64,000 nt of DNA, from positions 558,001-622,000 of the forward strand of contig NW_024881840.1 of the NCBI RefSeq assembly GCF_019059575.1, written 5' to 3'. The notes under the pieces were generated by a model. It worked only from the letters and a program-made list of their open reading frames with translations, was not told the origin of the DNA and did not search any database. The translations under genes and the position numbers were made by a program. The DNA is from Amphibalanus amphitrite. Lineage: Eukaryota; Arthropoda; Thecostraca; Balanomorpha; Balanidae. Positions within the stretch are counted from its first letter, which is position 1. Each line of letters opens with the position of its first letter. Of this stretch, positions 10,095 through 22,871 are shown piece after piece.

Positions 10095-10280
10095 CACATG
10101 TTGGCTGTGGGCATGACCGTTTTGTTTTGTAGTAGGCTAAGAACTTTGCCAACTTTGTATTAGAAGATGAGGCTTTGGTGTCGAATAGTAGATTTTCGTC
10201 GCGATATTTATGTAGGGGGGAGGTGTGTGGTGTGGGTGAATGTTCACCACCCCATATTTGGCATGAGCGCGCCACTGGCG

Positions 10281-10320
10281 GCCTGCAGCCCGCTGGGCGC
10301 GCCTGCAGCCCGCTGGGCGC
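10281..10320 (+). repeat. 20-bp tandem duplication in LTR
   Basis: GCCTGCAGCCCGCTGGGCGC occurs twice head to tail in a very GC-rich part of the LTR. Confidence 0.85.
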
Positions 10321-10509
10321 GCCTCTGTCGCGCGGCGCCGCGACCCAGGGCGGGTCGGCGCCGGCCGGAGGAGGCAGTCGGGTGAGGGGCGCGACACGGG
10401 TCGGATCTGTTGCTGCAGTGTGAATGCAGTGGGTCGGATTCTGTTACTGTTACTCCAAATACGGCAGTGTGAATACAAGCCTAAAGAAGACACGGTCTCT
10501 GACCTAACA

Positions 10510-11244
10510 AAGGGAACAACCTCCGGCCAGATTTACACTAAATTGGAGATTGCTTCACATTGGTATAAATGCCGACTGACCTGACACACTGATGGATTGT
10601 TTTAGAATCATAACTGGCTGATTTGACATTGGCACAATGTCCGTTGACCTTTTCAAGGTTACTCAAGGTCAAGGTCAGGTCAGTGACCTCGGTTGACCTG
10701 TAATGACTTCTTGCACTTGTATGCCTTTTCGGGGTATTTTGATGCCCTGAAACCGAATTTGCTATCCATTTCAGGCATCGTCGGTTGTTTCTTGTAGTCC
10801 ATTTTGGGTCAGGGTCAGGTCAGTGACGTCACACGCCTGACGTGACCCAATGCACAAATGACCTTGCAGACTTCCGATGCTCCCAACGCATCATTTTTAG
10901 AGTTATGACATCGAAATACACACCGAACGATAGAGAAGTGATCAAGGATCACGATAGTGAAGGTTTCAAGTCGATATCTCTTACCGTTTTGCCGCAATTG
11001 GCGCGGAAATCTGAAAAAGTTAAATATTTCCGAAAATTTGACCTTTGACCGGTCATAAGTAGGTCAAATGTTGACCTAGGACCAAAAAATATACCACCAA
11101 TCGCGAGATCTCGTTGAGAGCAATCCGTTGGTCTTTTCCGCTAAGCTCTACGACGCTCCGTTTTCAAACGCCAGGGGGGGGGTCGCACCCCCCCCCCCCT
11201 GCATGGGCGAAGGTGGCAAAACACCGTTTACGGGCGAGGGTTAA
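10510..11244. mobile_element. TTAA element, family B1, left part missing
   Basis: The right end ...GGGCGAGGG-TTAA (TTAA 11241-11244) and its flanking hairpin match, inverted, the start of the copy at 21022. The body shares sequence with 42441-43391 as far left as about 10860. The left terminus is absent; the retrotransposon LTR ends at 10509, so the Ty3-type element probably inserted into this element. Confidence 0.75.
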
Positions 11245-14200
11245 GCGTTAAAACTTTTTGACATCGATGTTGTTGCGGAAAAGGCATAGGTGTCCCGATC
11301 GGCGAACATTGAACTAACTTCGCTAGTGGCATATCATTTATTCTGCGTTTTCTTTCGGAGCTTCTATAGCAATGAAGGCTGCAAAGCATTGAGCAGCTGA
11401 CAATGTGTTGCCGTGACCTGTCCTGTCAGCCCGGTGGCCGTTTTGACCAATACCCCGCGGCGCGGTGGTCCGTGCACCCGTGTCGTGAATCACCATGTGA
11501 CCCGGGCATTACTCAGGCCCAGCGCCAGCTGTCATGGCTCTGAATCGCCGATGAGACTGACCATTATGTTTTCAGTAGGGCGACCCACGCGGACCGACCC
11601 GGTCATCCTTGACCTGGTTACTGCCTGAGGCCATCCTTCAACACAAGCCGCGCTAGCGCCACACACATATACACAGCTGCCGCCGGTGGGAGCCGACCTG
11701 CACGGCTCAGTTGCGCGGGTCGGCCTGCAGATCCAGCCCGGTCGATCACTGTTCAATTCAGGACACGCGCCGCACGCTACAGCTGTCAGCTCTGTGGCAA
11801 CCTGTCGACGACATGGCGGCCTGTAAATGGCCAGGAGGGTGACAGGAGGCGCCTCAGTCACTGTTCTAGGGGACTGAACTTATTTGTGTGTTGCGTCGCC
11901 TGCCAAACTGGCCTGCTGCTCTCGTTCATCTTTAGTGTCGTTCACTCGCGGCACATGCCGTCATCGAATTAGTTCTTACAGGCGTAAAAGTTGCAGATTA
12001 CGATGAGTTGTATCAAAATGGCTATTGCAACTCTTTTAAAACGGGCTATTTGGTGCTACGATAAATAATGTTCAGATACTGTTAACGATGATTCAAATTT
12101 AAATGTATTCATCGCAAAACGCCATTCAGCCATGAGGCCATTTCTAAAGCGGCGAAAAAAGCACAAACTGACAGCTGCACTGTATATTTCCAGTCAACAT
12201 AAATATAGCCTTGGCACAGATCTTCCTGCACACACACCCGGACCTGGCAATGCATGCATCACATGATCCCATGACCCAAATACTTGAGACAATTTCGAAG
12301 GGGTGGTAAAAATGGCATGTCACGTACGAGGCGTGTTGTGCTGTTAAGGCAGATACCTATTTCTGATAACGGCTAACATAAAGCGGCCTTTACCAGGATG
12401 GTGGGCCGCGGCCCGCACACCAAACGCCGCGCAACAGGGACACAATAACGGTTGAAGGCTTCAGGACTACACAATACCACATAGATAATCTATGTGGTTA
12501 ACACTGATCAATACCGACTTTGGGAAAATGAATTTGAAAGCATGTCTTGTAAGAACACAATGCTAATCGAGCAGTTGAAACCAACCAACCGTGAAATTTT
12601 CCCAGAGGCCTGACCTTGCATCGGAGCGCATTTTTATGTGAAGAAGCAGCCGTTTTGCAGCCACCACAGATGCATACCTATCTTTTTATTATTCTCATTG
12701 CCTGTCAATTTTGTACTGAGCGAGACTTATCCATATAGGATTACAACGCACGTAGATTTTTCGACATTGGTATCAGTGACAGAAAGCTCCTTCTAAGTTT
12801 GCAGGCACCGAATCAGAAATTTAAATTTTGGACGCGTGGCCGTGAGCATCCGTTCAGCCCAAGGCCATCTCGGTTAGGATTACGTAGGAACAGAAGGCTC
12901 CGGCAGTTTGGCCATGACGGAACTTATTTGGTGTGCTTAGTATATCAAGGCAACCGAAGACAGCTCGAGGAATTTTCCTGCCGCCTTCCGCGGCTGATGT
13001 GTATGCTGGTCTGATCCGTCTGTGCAGACATGCACCACCCGGAACTACGCCGCCGCCGGACGGTCGCCGAGGTAAGCCGAGCTAAAAAATCGCTCGCGCT
13101 GCACTCGCGGGGGGCCAGCGCTCTCCTGACGGCGCGTGGCAGCTGAGGTGACCGTGTGTAGCCGACCGCTCGAGTCGGGGCGTTCACACAGGCGCGCCGC
13201 CGCCGCGACCAAGGCTACCGGTCGGCTGCGTGAACGGTCACCGGCCGGGGTGAGTGCTCTCATTACTGCACCCTGGCGGAGACAGGCAGAACTATAAGAG
13301 GATGGTTCCTACCGACTCCGGTAGGTGGCAGGAGGGACGGCTCAGGTGAGGTCCAGCAAGATCGCTGTACTCGGACCAGCACATTTCTGATCAGGTGCAC
13401 ACAATCGAAATAAATTTTGACGTAAAGGTCTCAACAGCAAAATGGGTCACAGACACACAAACACATGAGCGTCATAAGACTTGACTGAAACCCGGAAGAG
13501 ACGCTCGGTGTGCAATGCAAAGAAAGCATCCTCATGGATTGGTGCGGAAACAAAGCTACGACCGTCACAACCTTTTCACCGAGGTCTGGGCTAAGCAGTG
13601 ATAGCTTACAGATCATAAGCCGAAATTATTTTCATAAAATTGTTATCGCCAAAAGTATATTTCAGTCATCTACGCATATATCGAAATTTCAGTCTTTGGC
13701 TCTTTACCATATGTAGAGGTCATCGGCGGTCCAGGATCTAGGTATCCATCAAGGTTTTAGAGAAGAAGTGTTGTGAGGATTGTATTGAAAATGATATACC
13801 TACACACTGCATTCTCATTAGCATCCAATAGGGCTGTTAAAAAATATATTGTGGGACCACCTAGCCGAAAACGCCACTCCACTAGCCCGCGTCAATGAGG
13901 CTCAGGCGGTGGCTGCCGGCACTATGCTGCCATCTTACGGCGCTCAGGCTTTACGGTTTTGAGCGCAGGGCAGGAGCTATGCTATAAGAATGGTACGTAG
14001 AGGGCAGCACTGTACAGCCCTCTGCACACTGCGTGGTAGGTTTTCTTTTTTTCGACACTGGTCTGAGAATAACTCGAATACTATGTTGTCACTCGACATT
14101 CGTAACAGCAAGATGCGTGAGACTCCGCACCTTAGATTGGTATCATTGTACCTATACATTTTCCATCCAGTTTGGCAACAACACACAAAAATTTATATTT

Positions 14201-14286
14201 GTCTCCAAAACACACTTTTGCATTTTGCTGCCACACTAGCCGTATACTTTGTTCAGTGGTGCACCCAATCGAAGGATTGGAGCATG
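11245..14286. other. No gene recognised
   Basis: Short, patchy open frames with no recognisable protein. A GC-rich patch lies at 12960-13270. It contains an exon-like piece at 13028-13071, bounded by GTGCAG and GTAAGC, but no partner exon could be found. Confidence 0.5.
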
Positions 14287-14294
14287 GCGCGACT

Positions 14295-14575
14295 CAGGGG
14301 CGGAGCTTCCTATACAGTTGATGGGGCGGCTGCCCCACCAACTTGGTATTTTGACCCACCAATAAGCGTTTTGCCCCACCAACTTTAGCTGATTTCTAAG
14401 ACTTTGTTGCTTTTTTTCGCATTGAATAGCTTTGGAATGTCTGGTTGATGCAAAATAATATGTCTGTAATGATAGGAATTGATTCAATGTGGCATTTTAT
14501 TCAACTTTATAATCGGACGTTGTGGGTTTGACGACTTTTTGCCCCACCAACTTCCCTGGAAAAGCTCCACCCATG
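14295..14575. mobile_element. hAT-type MITE
   Basis: 281 bp with ends CAGGGGCGGAGCTTCC and, inverted, CATGGGTGGAGCTTTTCC. It is flanked by a perfect 8-bp target duplication GCGCGACT (14287-14294 and 14576-14583). hAT transposases make 8-bp duplications and favour CAGGG ends. It is non-coding. Confidence 0.88.
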
Positions 14576-14616
14576 GCGCGACTATGTGCGATGAGTTCTG
14601 ACCGACTGATAGCATA

Positions 14617-16757
14617 GGGTAAGGGCGGGTAAGAGTACGCGGGCGATAAGAGTTACGCATCAGCTGTTTCGGTTGCTTAGCAACGCGGGTTTGTCGAGTT
14701 CATGAAGTGACATGAAGCCGCCAGTACGTGCATGTCACCAACGGAACGTGGGCGTTGAGCGGCGACGCTGTTGAGTTTAACCCGCGCCCCACTGGGGTCT
14801 GTGTATAACACGCCCTACTGGGGGGGGGGGGGGGCTCCCCCCTCCTAACTCCGAAACTACTGGGCCGATCGTCAAAATTCAAACGGCGTCTGATAGCCCC
14901 GGAAAAACTGTCGAACGAAACCTAATTTCATTGACCTCGAGGTCACCGATGACGTCACAGGTCAGGTCAAAGTAAAAATTATTAGCACTTTGGCTTGTTC
15001 ACATTTTGGGCTCTGGCCGCCGTCTTACAAGTCAGATCAGGCTCATTTTTGGTTTCCACACTCGTGAACAGATGCTCTAGATACCTTGAGGGTACCGAAT
15101 TTGTACTTTGATTTTCAGGTCAGGGTCAGGTCATCACAGGTCACGAAAATATTATATCATGCGTTGGTCACGTGACACATGTTTTATGGTCCATTTAGGC
15201 CATATATTTCGAATTTGATGTCGTCTATGTCATTCGAGGTCATTTTGAGTCGAATTTAGCTTAGGTCAGGTCACTTTCAGGTCAAAAAAGGTCAAATTTT
15301 GAAGTTGAAATTTTTCAACAAAAAAGGTGTCTATTGGATGCAGTTTGAGCTCAGGAACACGATGGTGCCATTTATATTGGCGTACGATGCCAAATACGTA
15401 CTGAAAAATTGATTTGAAAAATTAATAATTGTGAATTTTTTGCAATAATGCGTATAACTTGGCCATTTTTGAAGATATTTAGCTAAAACTTGCTAGACTT
15501 AGTCATAATCATGCGTTCTGTCACATATATTCCGTTTTTTTCGAAAAATCAAAAACTTTTTGAAAAAATATAAAAATATAAATTTTGAATATTATTATGT
15601 AAAATTTTCGAAATTTTCAACATTTTGAAAATCCGAGATAGCAGTTTGATAGCGCGGTCAATTCTGAGTTCTTTCATGCAAAGAAATTGGATCTAGCTTA
15701 AAAACTGAGCTCTTGGGAGCGATTGCCGTGGTTCAATGTTTTGCGTCGAAATCGGACGAACATGACGTCACTCTGACGTCATTTCCGGCCGACCTATAGT
15801 AGCTACGAAGTTCAAATTTTGACACAAGGTGTCAAATTGATGCAGCCGAAGGTACTGAAAGTTTGGCGTCGATCCGTCAAGCGGTTTGGAAGTTATTGCA
15901 GAAAAACGGGAGGGGGGCTATAAATAGCCCCCCAGTGGGGCGCGGGTTAAGGCGATGAATATTATTTTCGAGCGTTATGATATTATTATGATATGGTACA
16001 ATAATTTTGATACTTGGCAGTTGAGATAACGTACATTTCCGTGATTGTTGTGGGAAACTTGTGAGGTTATCTGGGGAAATACTGTACAGTGCAATATTCT
16101 GTTTGCGAAGTTTTGCACAACGTTTCGGGGTTGTTTTGTGCGCGAATTGCATGTACGGTAAGAGGACGCACTGTTCAGGAGGGTAAGAGTACGCAGAATT
16201 ATACATTAAATCGAATATACAGAAATATAGAATTATTAATCTTTCGCTCAATGACGTTTGTTTTGTAGGTATATCATCAATGGAGCACTGTGATGCAGAT
16301 GCGTACCCGAAATTCTTCCAAATACGAGTTATTCTCCTTTTTGATCGTGCATTTTTTTAAGAAACACACGACATGATCATTTCCTGATTTATAGACTTGA
16401 AATATTTATTTTATGTTTTTCTTTTTGGATACTAGAATTAACTTAAACGCCTTCTGAGTTTGAAGTTAAGCATTTGGACAGTGCAAGCTGCATAGGTGTG
16501 TGTTCATATGCTTGCGTACTCCACCCGCCTGGCGTGCGTACTCTTACACACCCCATATGGTAAGAGTACGCAAGTGCAACGGTTCAGAAAATGTCAGTTT
16601 TAGACCACTTCCATTTACACTGAAGGATCGTTGCCCCATGGGTTGATGGCTAATTCAATGAACTTTAATATTCCCTATTTGCGATTTCTTTCCTTCAAAT
16701 ATTAAACAAATGAGAGCAAGAAATCCACTAAGTGCGTACTCTTATACGACTTCACCC
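14617..16757. mobile_element. TA-flanked element with GTAAGAGTACGC repeats
   Basis: Flanking TA is seen on both sides (14615-14616 and 16758-16759). The ends are imperfect inverted repeats, GGGTAAGGGCGGGTAAGAG and GGGTGAAGTCGTATAAGAG, both followed by TACGC. The word GTAAGAGTACGC or its complement recurs inside (about 16158-16190 and 16504-16575). The family A element 14777-15950 is nested in it. It is non-coding and the superfamily is unknown. Confidence 0.65.
14777..15950. mobile_element. TTAA element, family A, inverted copy
   Basis: TTAA at 14777-14780 and 15947-15950. Near identical by eye to the reverse complement of 2895-4076 over the whole length, including the CCCGCGCCCCACTGGGG ends. 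The double-word end is on the left here. Confidence 0.93.
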
Positions 16758-17207
16758 TAGCCCTTGGTGACCTAAGGTCAGGTCAATTTTGCGGCCTCTC
16801 CATTATAAGTCAATGGGAGACAATTGAAAAGCGTCTCTTTTACACGAACGCTATCCTAGACACTCTCAAACATCGAGATGTAGGTAAGATTGACACACTG
16901 AGCCGGAAAATGGCAACTGTGACCCCTCGTTATGTCCCCAAGGTCATCTCAGGTCACGAACAGAATCTAACAGTTTTTTCGCTAATAACTTCTGATAGAG
17001 GCGTGCTAGAGCGCTGAAAACGCCTTAGATGTGTTCGGCTCGACGTTGCGGATCGACTGATATGCAACATGACCTTTTCCGGTCAGGTCATGACCTTGAC
17101 CTGAGGTCAGATTTTCAAGTTGACCTTTCAAGGTCAAATGATAGTTTTTATTCGACGCGTCTCGACGAGAGGAACACGATGCTGGCAAAAGTAATGTCAT
17201 GGCTCTT

Positions 17208-19094
17208 TTAACCCTATTAGTGGCAGGGGGGGGGGTTGTTTTCATCCACCCCTCAGGTTTTTCGGGAATATCTCCGAAACCGCTGAAGCTACGATGCTGA
17301 AATTTTCTGACTTTTCTTAAAACTAAATTGGGCACATTCCCTGAAAATTTCAAGTTCATAACTTTACCAGCGGCGGCTCCAGAGCACTGGGAATTGGGGG
17401 GTCCTATTCGTGAAGCGAGTCATTTGGGCGAAGATCACGATGCTGACTGTATGCACCAGTTTTACGAACAGTGAATGAGAGGTATCATGTGATAACATAT
17501 ACAAAGTTATTGTGCATCCTCTTTTGACAGGTTTTTGCTATAATAGGCGGATCCAGGCGTCCAAAAAGGGGGTTATGTTTTACCTCCCAACATAGGTGCC
17601 CTGACACCGCCTATGCATGACCAATACAATTGTAGTCGTTCTCTCATAAGAAAATTGTAACATAACAAGACCATTACCATCCTTTTTAGAAACAGTACCA
17701 ACAAAAACCTTATTTACTATACTTTTTGTGTACCCCCAATCTCAATGATCTGTATCCGCCTATGATTTTTGAAAATGCATATTTTTAGGATCCATGTGAA
17801 TTCCTGGTTCATTCTCTATCGATCGGCAAAAGTTGCGTTAACCCTATTCCTGGCGGGCTCCGCCGGGACAAGAAACTGGCGGGGGGGGGGCCGATTCGGC
17901 CCCCCCCCTGAGATCTCGAGAACGAAGCAAGATAGCGACAAGCGGTAAACGGCATCGGATACGCATGGACAAGGTCTACAATTTTTACTAAGGTCATTTT
18001 CAGGTCAGGTCAAAGATGACGTCACAGGGGTCGAAAAAGTCAAAATGGCGGCGCTAGATATGGAGAGAGTTTTTCTCGAATAACTTTCGAATTAGTCAAG
18101 ATAGGAACAAACTAAGGGCATCATCGTGATCCTCTCGTCAATCCGCATCGAATGATATATATGTTGACCTCGAAAGGTCAAGGTCAAAGGTTGACCTCAG
18201 GTCACGTGACCTCGAGGTCATCATGTATATCATTCGATGCGTCTTGACGAGCTGAACACAATGAGACCATCCACGCGTCTGTATCTTGTTCCTGTACGGA
18301 GTTATTGGCCAAAAACCTTTAGTGACCTTTGATGACGTCACATGACCTCACAGCTGCCCAACAGCAAAACAGACCTCAAGGTAGTGAAGGTTGATCGTAT
18401 ATGAAGTCATGTATGGTATATGGGGCCATTCCGACCCGTTTTAGTGGTAAAAACAGGGAGTTGATTTTTCCCCCATAGACTTATAATGGGGAGGTCGCGA
18501 AACTGACCTGACCTTAGGTCACCGATATCAAAATTCCGAGATATACAAATTGCACATACTGGTACCCTAACTAAGGCCTGAAGAGAAGAAATTGATCGGT
18601 CAAAAACTCTAGCTCTGGCGTGATTGCAAACTTTTCTGAGGTAGGGTCACCAAACCGCCTCTGGTGACCTGACCTGAGGTCAGATCAACTCAAAATTTTC
18701 AGACATGTTGCGTAGAAGCCTTTTAGGAAAAGTCAGAAAATTTGAGCTTCCTAGCTCAACGCGTTTGGGAGAAATAACCAAAAAACCTCAGGGGGGGGGG
18801 CTCCTGAGGCCCCCCCCCCGCCAGGAATAGGGTTAAGATTGGTTCAGAAACCTGGCCGTGATAAACAGTCTAAAATGTATCTGCAATTTGACCGTTTTTA
18901 CCCCCCTCTACCCCCCTATTGACATTTTTTAATGTTTATTTTTTAGAAATGTAGATCACGTTGAGCGAAATCGAATGCCGTTTGAAATTTGAAAATCGGC
19001 CCGTTAGATCTCGAGATATCAAGGGGGGGTCGTAAACAGCCCCCCCCCCTGCCACTAATAGGGGTAGCCAGGAGCCTGCCACTAATAGGGTTAA
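17208..19094. mobile_element. TTAA element, family C, with nested family D
   Basis: Starts TTAA-CCCTATTAGTGGCAGG, and ends with the inverted word twice (TGCCACTAATAGGG) before TTAA 19091-19094. Without the nested element it would be about 892 bp, matching the sister copy 51214-52101. It includes a hAT-like stretch. Confidence 0.92.
17838..18836. mobile_element. TTAA element, family D, nested in family C
   Basis: 999 bp between TTAA 17838-17841 and 18833-18836. Ends are CCCTATTCCTGGCGGG, with the word doubled on the left. The body matches the element at 57317-58324 inverted, although the termini there are different. The sister family C copy at 51831-51834 has a single TTAA and no insert. A 39-bp inverted repeat (18134-18172 and 18213-18251, about 35 of 39 paired) encloses AGGTCA repeats. 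Confidence 0.95.
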
Positions 19095-20862
19095 GTCAAA
19101 AGTTATTGCCAAAAAAAATGTTTTTCATAAAAACGGCTATTTTGGAGTTTTTGCCCTCTGGAGGCTAAGCCGTTGACCTGAGGTCAAATCTGAGAACATC
19201 ACTCAGAAAGGTCTGTAAAAGGGCTATCAAATGCGCTTTTCCGCGGCGCTGTAGCTCTATCGGTTCCCGAGATAGCCGTCGGCAGTTTCCAAAGTGTTGA
19301 AATAGTCAATATTTTTCCTTTGGTGATCTCTGGTGACCTGACCCAAAAAATGACCCGAGTGTTTTCGTCCTTATTTTGGACGTTCTTTCGATTGCCGCTT
19401 ACCGCGTGTCGCTACGTGACCCAGGAGCCGAGTTAGAAGATGGGGTGTTCAGACACCCCCCCCCCCCGACCCGGCGCGGAATCTCAGAGCACCGGCCCGG
19501 CGCAGGTTAAAATTTCAGACCCAGGTTTATCAAGCTCAGGTTACCAGGTCACGCCAAATGACTTCACCTCAGAAAAAAAATAGAACACTCGTCATAGCTA
19601 CACCGACTGAACGATTGCCTTGAAACTTTCAGCGATTGATTAGAGTAACAGTCTCTATATAAAACGTCTATCTCGGAATTTTGATATCGGTGACCTTAGG
19701 TCAGGTCAATTTTGCGGCCTCTCCATTATAAGTCAATGAAAGAAAATTGAAAAGCGTCTCTTCTGCACGAACGCCATTCTGGACTCTCTCAAACATCGGG
19801 ATGCAGGTAAGATTGACACAATGAACCGGAAAATGGCACCTGTGAACCCTCGTTTATCGTTATGTCCCCGAGGTCATCTCAAGTCACGAATAGTATCTAA
19901 CAGTTTTTCGCTAATAACTTCTGATAGAGGCACGCTACAGCGATGAAAACACCTTAGATGTGTTCGGCTCGACGATGCGGATCGACTGATATGCAGCATG
20001 ACCTTTTCCGGTCAGGTCATAACCTTGGCCTGAGGTCAAATTTTTTAGCTGACCTTTTAATTAACCCTCGCCCGCACATGCCATTTTCCCATCCTAGAAC
20101 GCAAAGGGGGGGGGGGTGCCACCCCCGCGCCATTTCGTTCCTGTTGGAGATAGAGCTTCGCGGTAAAGACCAAAAAGATTCTTTGGGAAGAGACGAATCC
20201 AATGATACCCAGTTTTACCTTCTCAGGTCAGTCATTGACCTTCCAGGTCAGGTCAAACTAAAAAATGTTGCTGTTTTGGGTCACCGTTTGATATCAAGTG
20301 CGCTGCTTATCATATACCGATGACGATGCCGTTTTCTGGTGCCAAGCCAGCTAGAACCTCTTTCTCACACTACCCGACCAGGTTTTTGCTGCTGAGGTCA
20401 TTTCAGGTCAAGTTAGGTCAAGGTCAATTATATGTGTTTGTATGTCTGTGTGTGTCTGTGTGTATACTGATGTGTGCATCGATTGTTTATGCGTCCTTAT
20501 TACATGAAACCATGATCTGAGAAGCTTTTACCAAAAATGCAGTCAAAAAAGTTCACGAAAAGTTAATTCAGCTTGCTTAAAACGCAATTATTTTCGATGA
20601 CCTAGGTTGACCTTGACCCTGACCTTGACATCTGTATATCGTCGAACAACATGTTCCATGATAGGTGGGAGGTAAGACTGGCAAAAAAGGCCGAAATCTA
20701 GGTGTCAAAAGCTCACAAGGCCCATAGCCAACGCAAGATGTTGAGAATTGGTCATTTGGGTCATGACATGACCTGAAAAACAAGGTCATATCTCCGAAAC
20801 CAAAAACCACAGAAACTTGAAGTTTTCAGTGGACATCAAGAAAGGATAGAGGAGCAGCTATA

Positions 20863-22871
20863 GGGGAAGCCGGGGGAAGCCCGGGCGCGGGGGAAGCCCG
20901 GCCACCCCGTTTCCGGCTAAATTATTCACAATAAAATGTTCAACTGTTTGTCCTTTCAGCGTGGCAGCAGGTAACGCCAGCAAAAAAGTTAACGTTAAGG
21001 CTAACAAAAATTGCATATTGTTAACCCTCGCCCGTAAACGGCGATCTGCCACCTTCGCCCATGCAGGGGGGGGGGGGGGGTTGGTGCGACCCCCCCCTTG
21101 GCGTTTGAAAACGGAGCGTCGTAGAGCTTAGCGGAAAAGACCAACGGATTGCTCTCGCCGAGATCTCGCGATTGGTGGTATATTTTTTGGTCCTAGGTCA
21201 ACATTTGACCTACTTTTGACCGGTCAAAGGTCAAATTTTCGGAAAAAATAGACTTTTTCAACTTTCCGCGGCGATTGCGGCAAAACGGTCGGAGATATCG
21301 ACTTGAAACCTTCACTATCGTGTTCCTTGATCAATTCTCTATCGTTTGGTATGTATTTCGTTTCCCTAGCTCTAAAAATGGCGGGTTGGGAGCGCCGGAA
21401 GTCGGCAAGGTCACAGTCGGCGGCAGAAATTCGAAAAATCAAAATTTAAATTTTTGAAATCTGATTGTATTTTTGGATTTGAGAGGTCCATTTGCTCCCT
21501 ATGGAAGCTAATATTGCTGCATATTCCCATTGAGGTGACAAGAATTAGCAAAATAGTGGTTCGGGCGCTTTTCAAAAATAGTACCGGACGCTGTTCCTCT
21601 TGTGACGTCATAGCTCCGTGACCTGACCTGACCCGGTCAGGTTTCTTATACCATATAATAGCCAATACTTGCCCCAACATGCATGGGAAGTTTCATCACG
21701 ATCCATCAACCGATGTCCGTACCACCGGCAGGAAACCTCGGGCGTTGGCACTCAGTTTGTGAAAATCCGGCCGGAGGCTGTTCCCTTTGTGACGTCATAA
21801 CTCCGTGACCTGACATGACCCGGTCAATTTTTTTTTATCAAAAGATGCGCAAGGTTTGCCCCATAAGGTAGCCAAAATTTGGCGGCGCTGCGCGCCGCCG
21901 TTTTCGTTTCTTACTCATTATGCTACCGTTTGTCTGGCCAATTCGGTCAAGTAATCTTCAGCATGTCTTTGCATAAGTGTGCTGCCTATTTGAAATTTAT
22001 ACGGCACGTTGAAAAGTTATGGGCCTGCAAATGAAAGTATGGCAGGCTGGGGTAATGCCGAAAACGTGCGATTACGCACGTGTTAAAAGCACGCTACGTG
22101 GACTTTACTGCTGTAGAATAGCAACGCGTATTTTTAGTCACACAAATTACACTTTCAACCGACACAACGGCCTGTTACCTATAAGGAATGATTTACCTGG
22201 CATGTTCTTATTATATCACACAATTATAACTTCCAGTGTGCACCGCGTCCTCAAGCTCTTAAAACGCGTGTCAGCTTTGATCAATTCTGGATAAAGTTTG
22301 AGATAAAATGGCAAAACATCAATGTCGGCATTCCCCGTAGATCATTTCTCCCATTTTCGGCTTTCCCCGCAGTCCGGGGCAACGCCGAAAAAGTCACTTC
22401 TTTGATATTTTTAGTTTGTGCGCTTAACGGTATGCGAATTCATCAAATGCGCCTGGTATGTTTGAAAGGCAAAAGACTGGCCTCTCGAATGACGCCAACA
22501 AGAATAGCTTATGTTGTCTACCTTGCGTGCTACGGACGTCAGAAAAAAAGTATTCGGCGTTCCCCCAACTTCCCCTAATATTTCACTTTCCGTTAATATT
22601 TGGAAGACACATAATGGTTTCATCAACTCGTTGTAAAGCGCTGGGGAGGTGGCCGGCGTTTCCCCTATGCCGGGCTTACCCCCAAAAAATCAACACTTTT
22701 TTAAAACTCGATTTTCTCAACCTTATACTCATTCCACGAAACCGAATTTTTTGGGAAAACACAACCAATGAACTTAGCTAGCTAACAGGATATCAACATT
22801 TTATACAGCACGTATGGTATGTAATAAAAATGAAAAAGAGCTTACTATGCCGGGCTTCCCCCGGCTTCCCC
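20863..22871. mobile_element. TA-flanked transposon with GGGGAAGCCGGG ends
   Basis: A perfect 22-bp terminal inverted repeat starts GGGGAAGCCGGGGG. The host dinucleotide TA is on both sides (20861-20862 and 22872-22873). The uninterrupted site is present once as TA at 45451-45452 in the sister B2 copy, proving the insertion and the duplication. No transposase is visible. A truncated B1 element lies inside. Confidence 0.92.
21022..21890. mobile_element. TTAA element, family B1, right end missing
   Basis: Starts TTAA-CCCTCGCCCGTAAACGG with the G-tract hairpin. The body is nearly identical to 42441-43391 until about 21880, after which the TA-flanked host element resumes. The right terminus is lost, so the end is approximate. 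Confidence 0.78.

Larger units (their letters stand above)
2174..10509 (+). mobile_element. Ty3/Gypsy-type LTR retrotransposon with extra SGNH ORF
   Basis: The order is: truncated 5' LTR, primer-binding site, gag with two zinc knuckles, protease, reverse transcriptase, RNase H, integrase, an extra ORF, and 3' LTR. RT-RH before integrase is the Ty3/Gypsy order. The 112 comparable LTR positions (2174-2285 against 10398-10509) differ at a single base by eye, so the insertion is young. The copy is nevertheless broken: a TTAA element sits in gag and there are apparent one-base shifts near 4490, 6895 and 9235. The last three are at or near homopolymers in part, so assembly error is possible. I see no env-like gene. 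The downstream insertion-site flank starts AAGGG. Confidence 0.92.
10008..10509 (+). repeat. 3' LTR
   Basis: The end (ACA at 10507-10509) is fixed by comparison with the 5' remnant. The start is less certain. TGT at 10008 directly follows a purine stretch (GGGAGG), a plausible polypurine tract, giving about 502 bp with TGT...ACA ends. TGT at 9994 is an alternative. It holds a long inverted repeat and a 20-bp tandem duplication. Confidence 0.75.
16760..19510. mobile_element. TTAA element, family E copy 1, left end missing
   Basis: The right end is a doubled GCGCCGGG word, a C-tract hairpin, and TTAA at 19507-19510 (terminus ...GCGCAGG-TTAA). The left part matches 19680-20060 closely. It is interrupted by the family C element 17208-19094. 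The left end is cut off where the TA-flanked element begins. Confidence 0.75.

Noticed and set aside
13028-13071. Exon-like piece between GTGCAG and GTAAGC
   Set aside because: Too short, with no partner exons or homology.
21411-21680. An 89-codon frame shared with 42825-43094
   Set aside because: It lies in the B1 body and consists of translated half-site repeats. It has no motif, and its similarity only reflects copy similarity.
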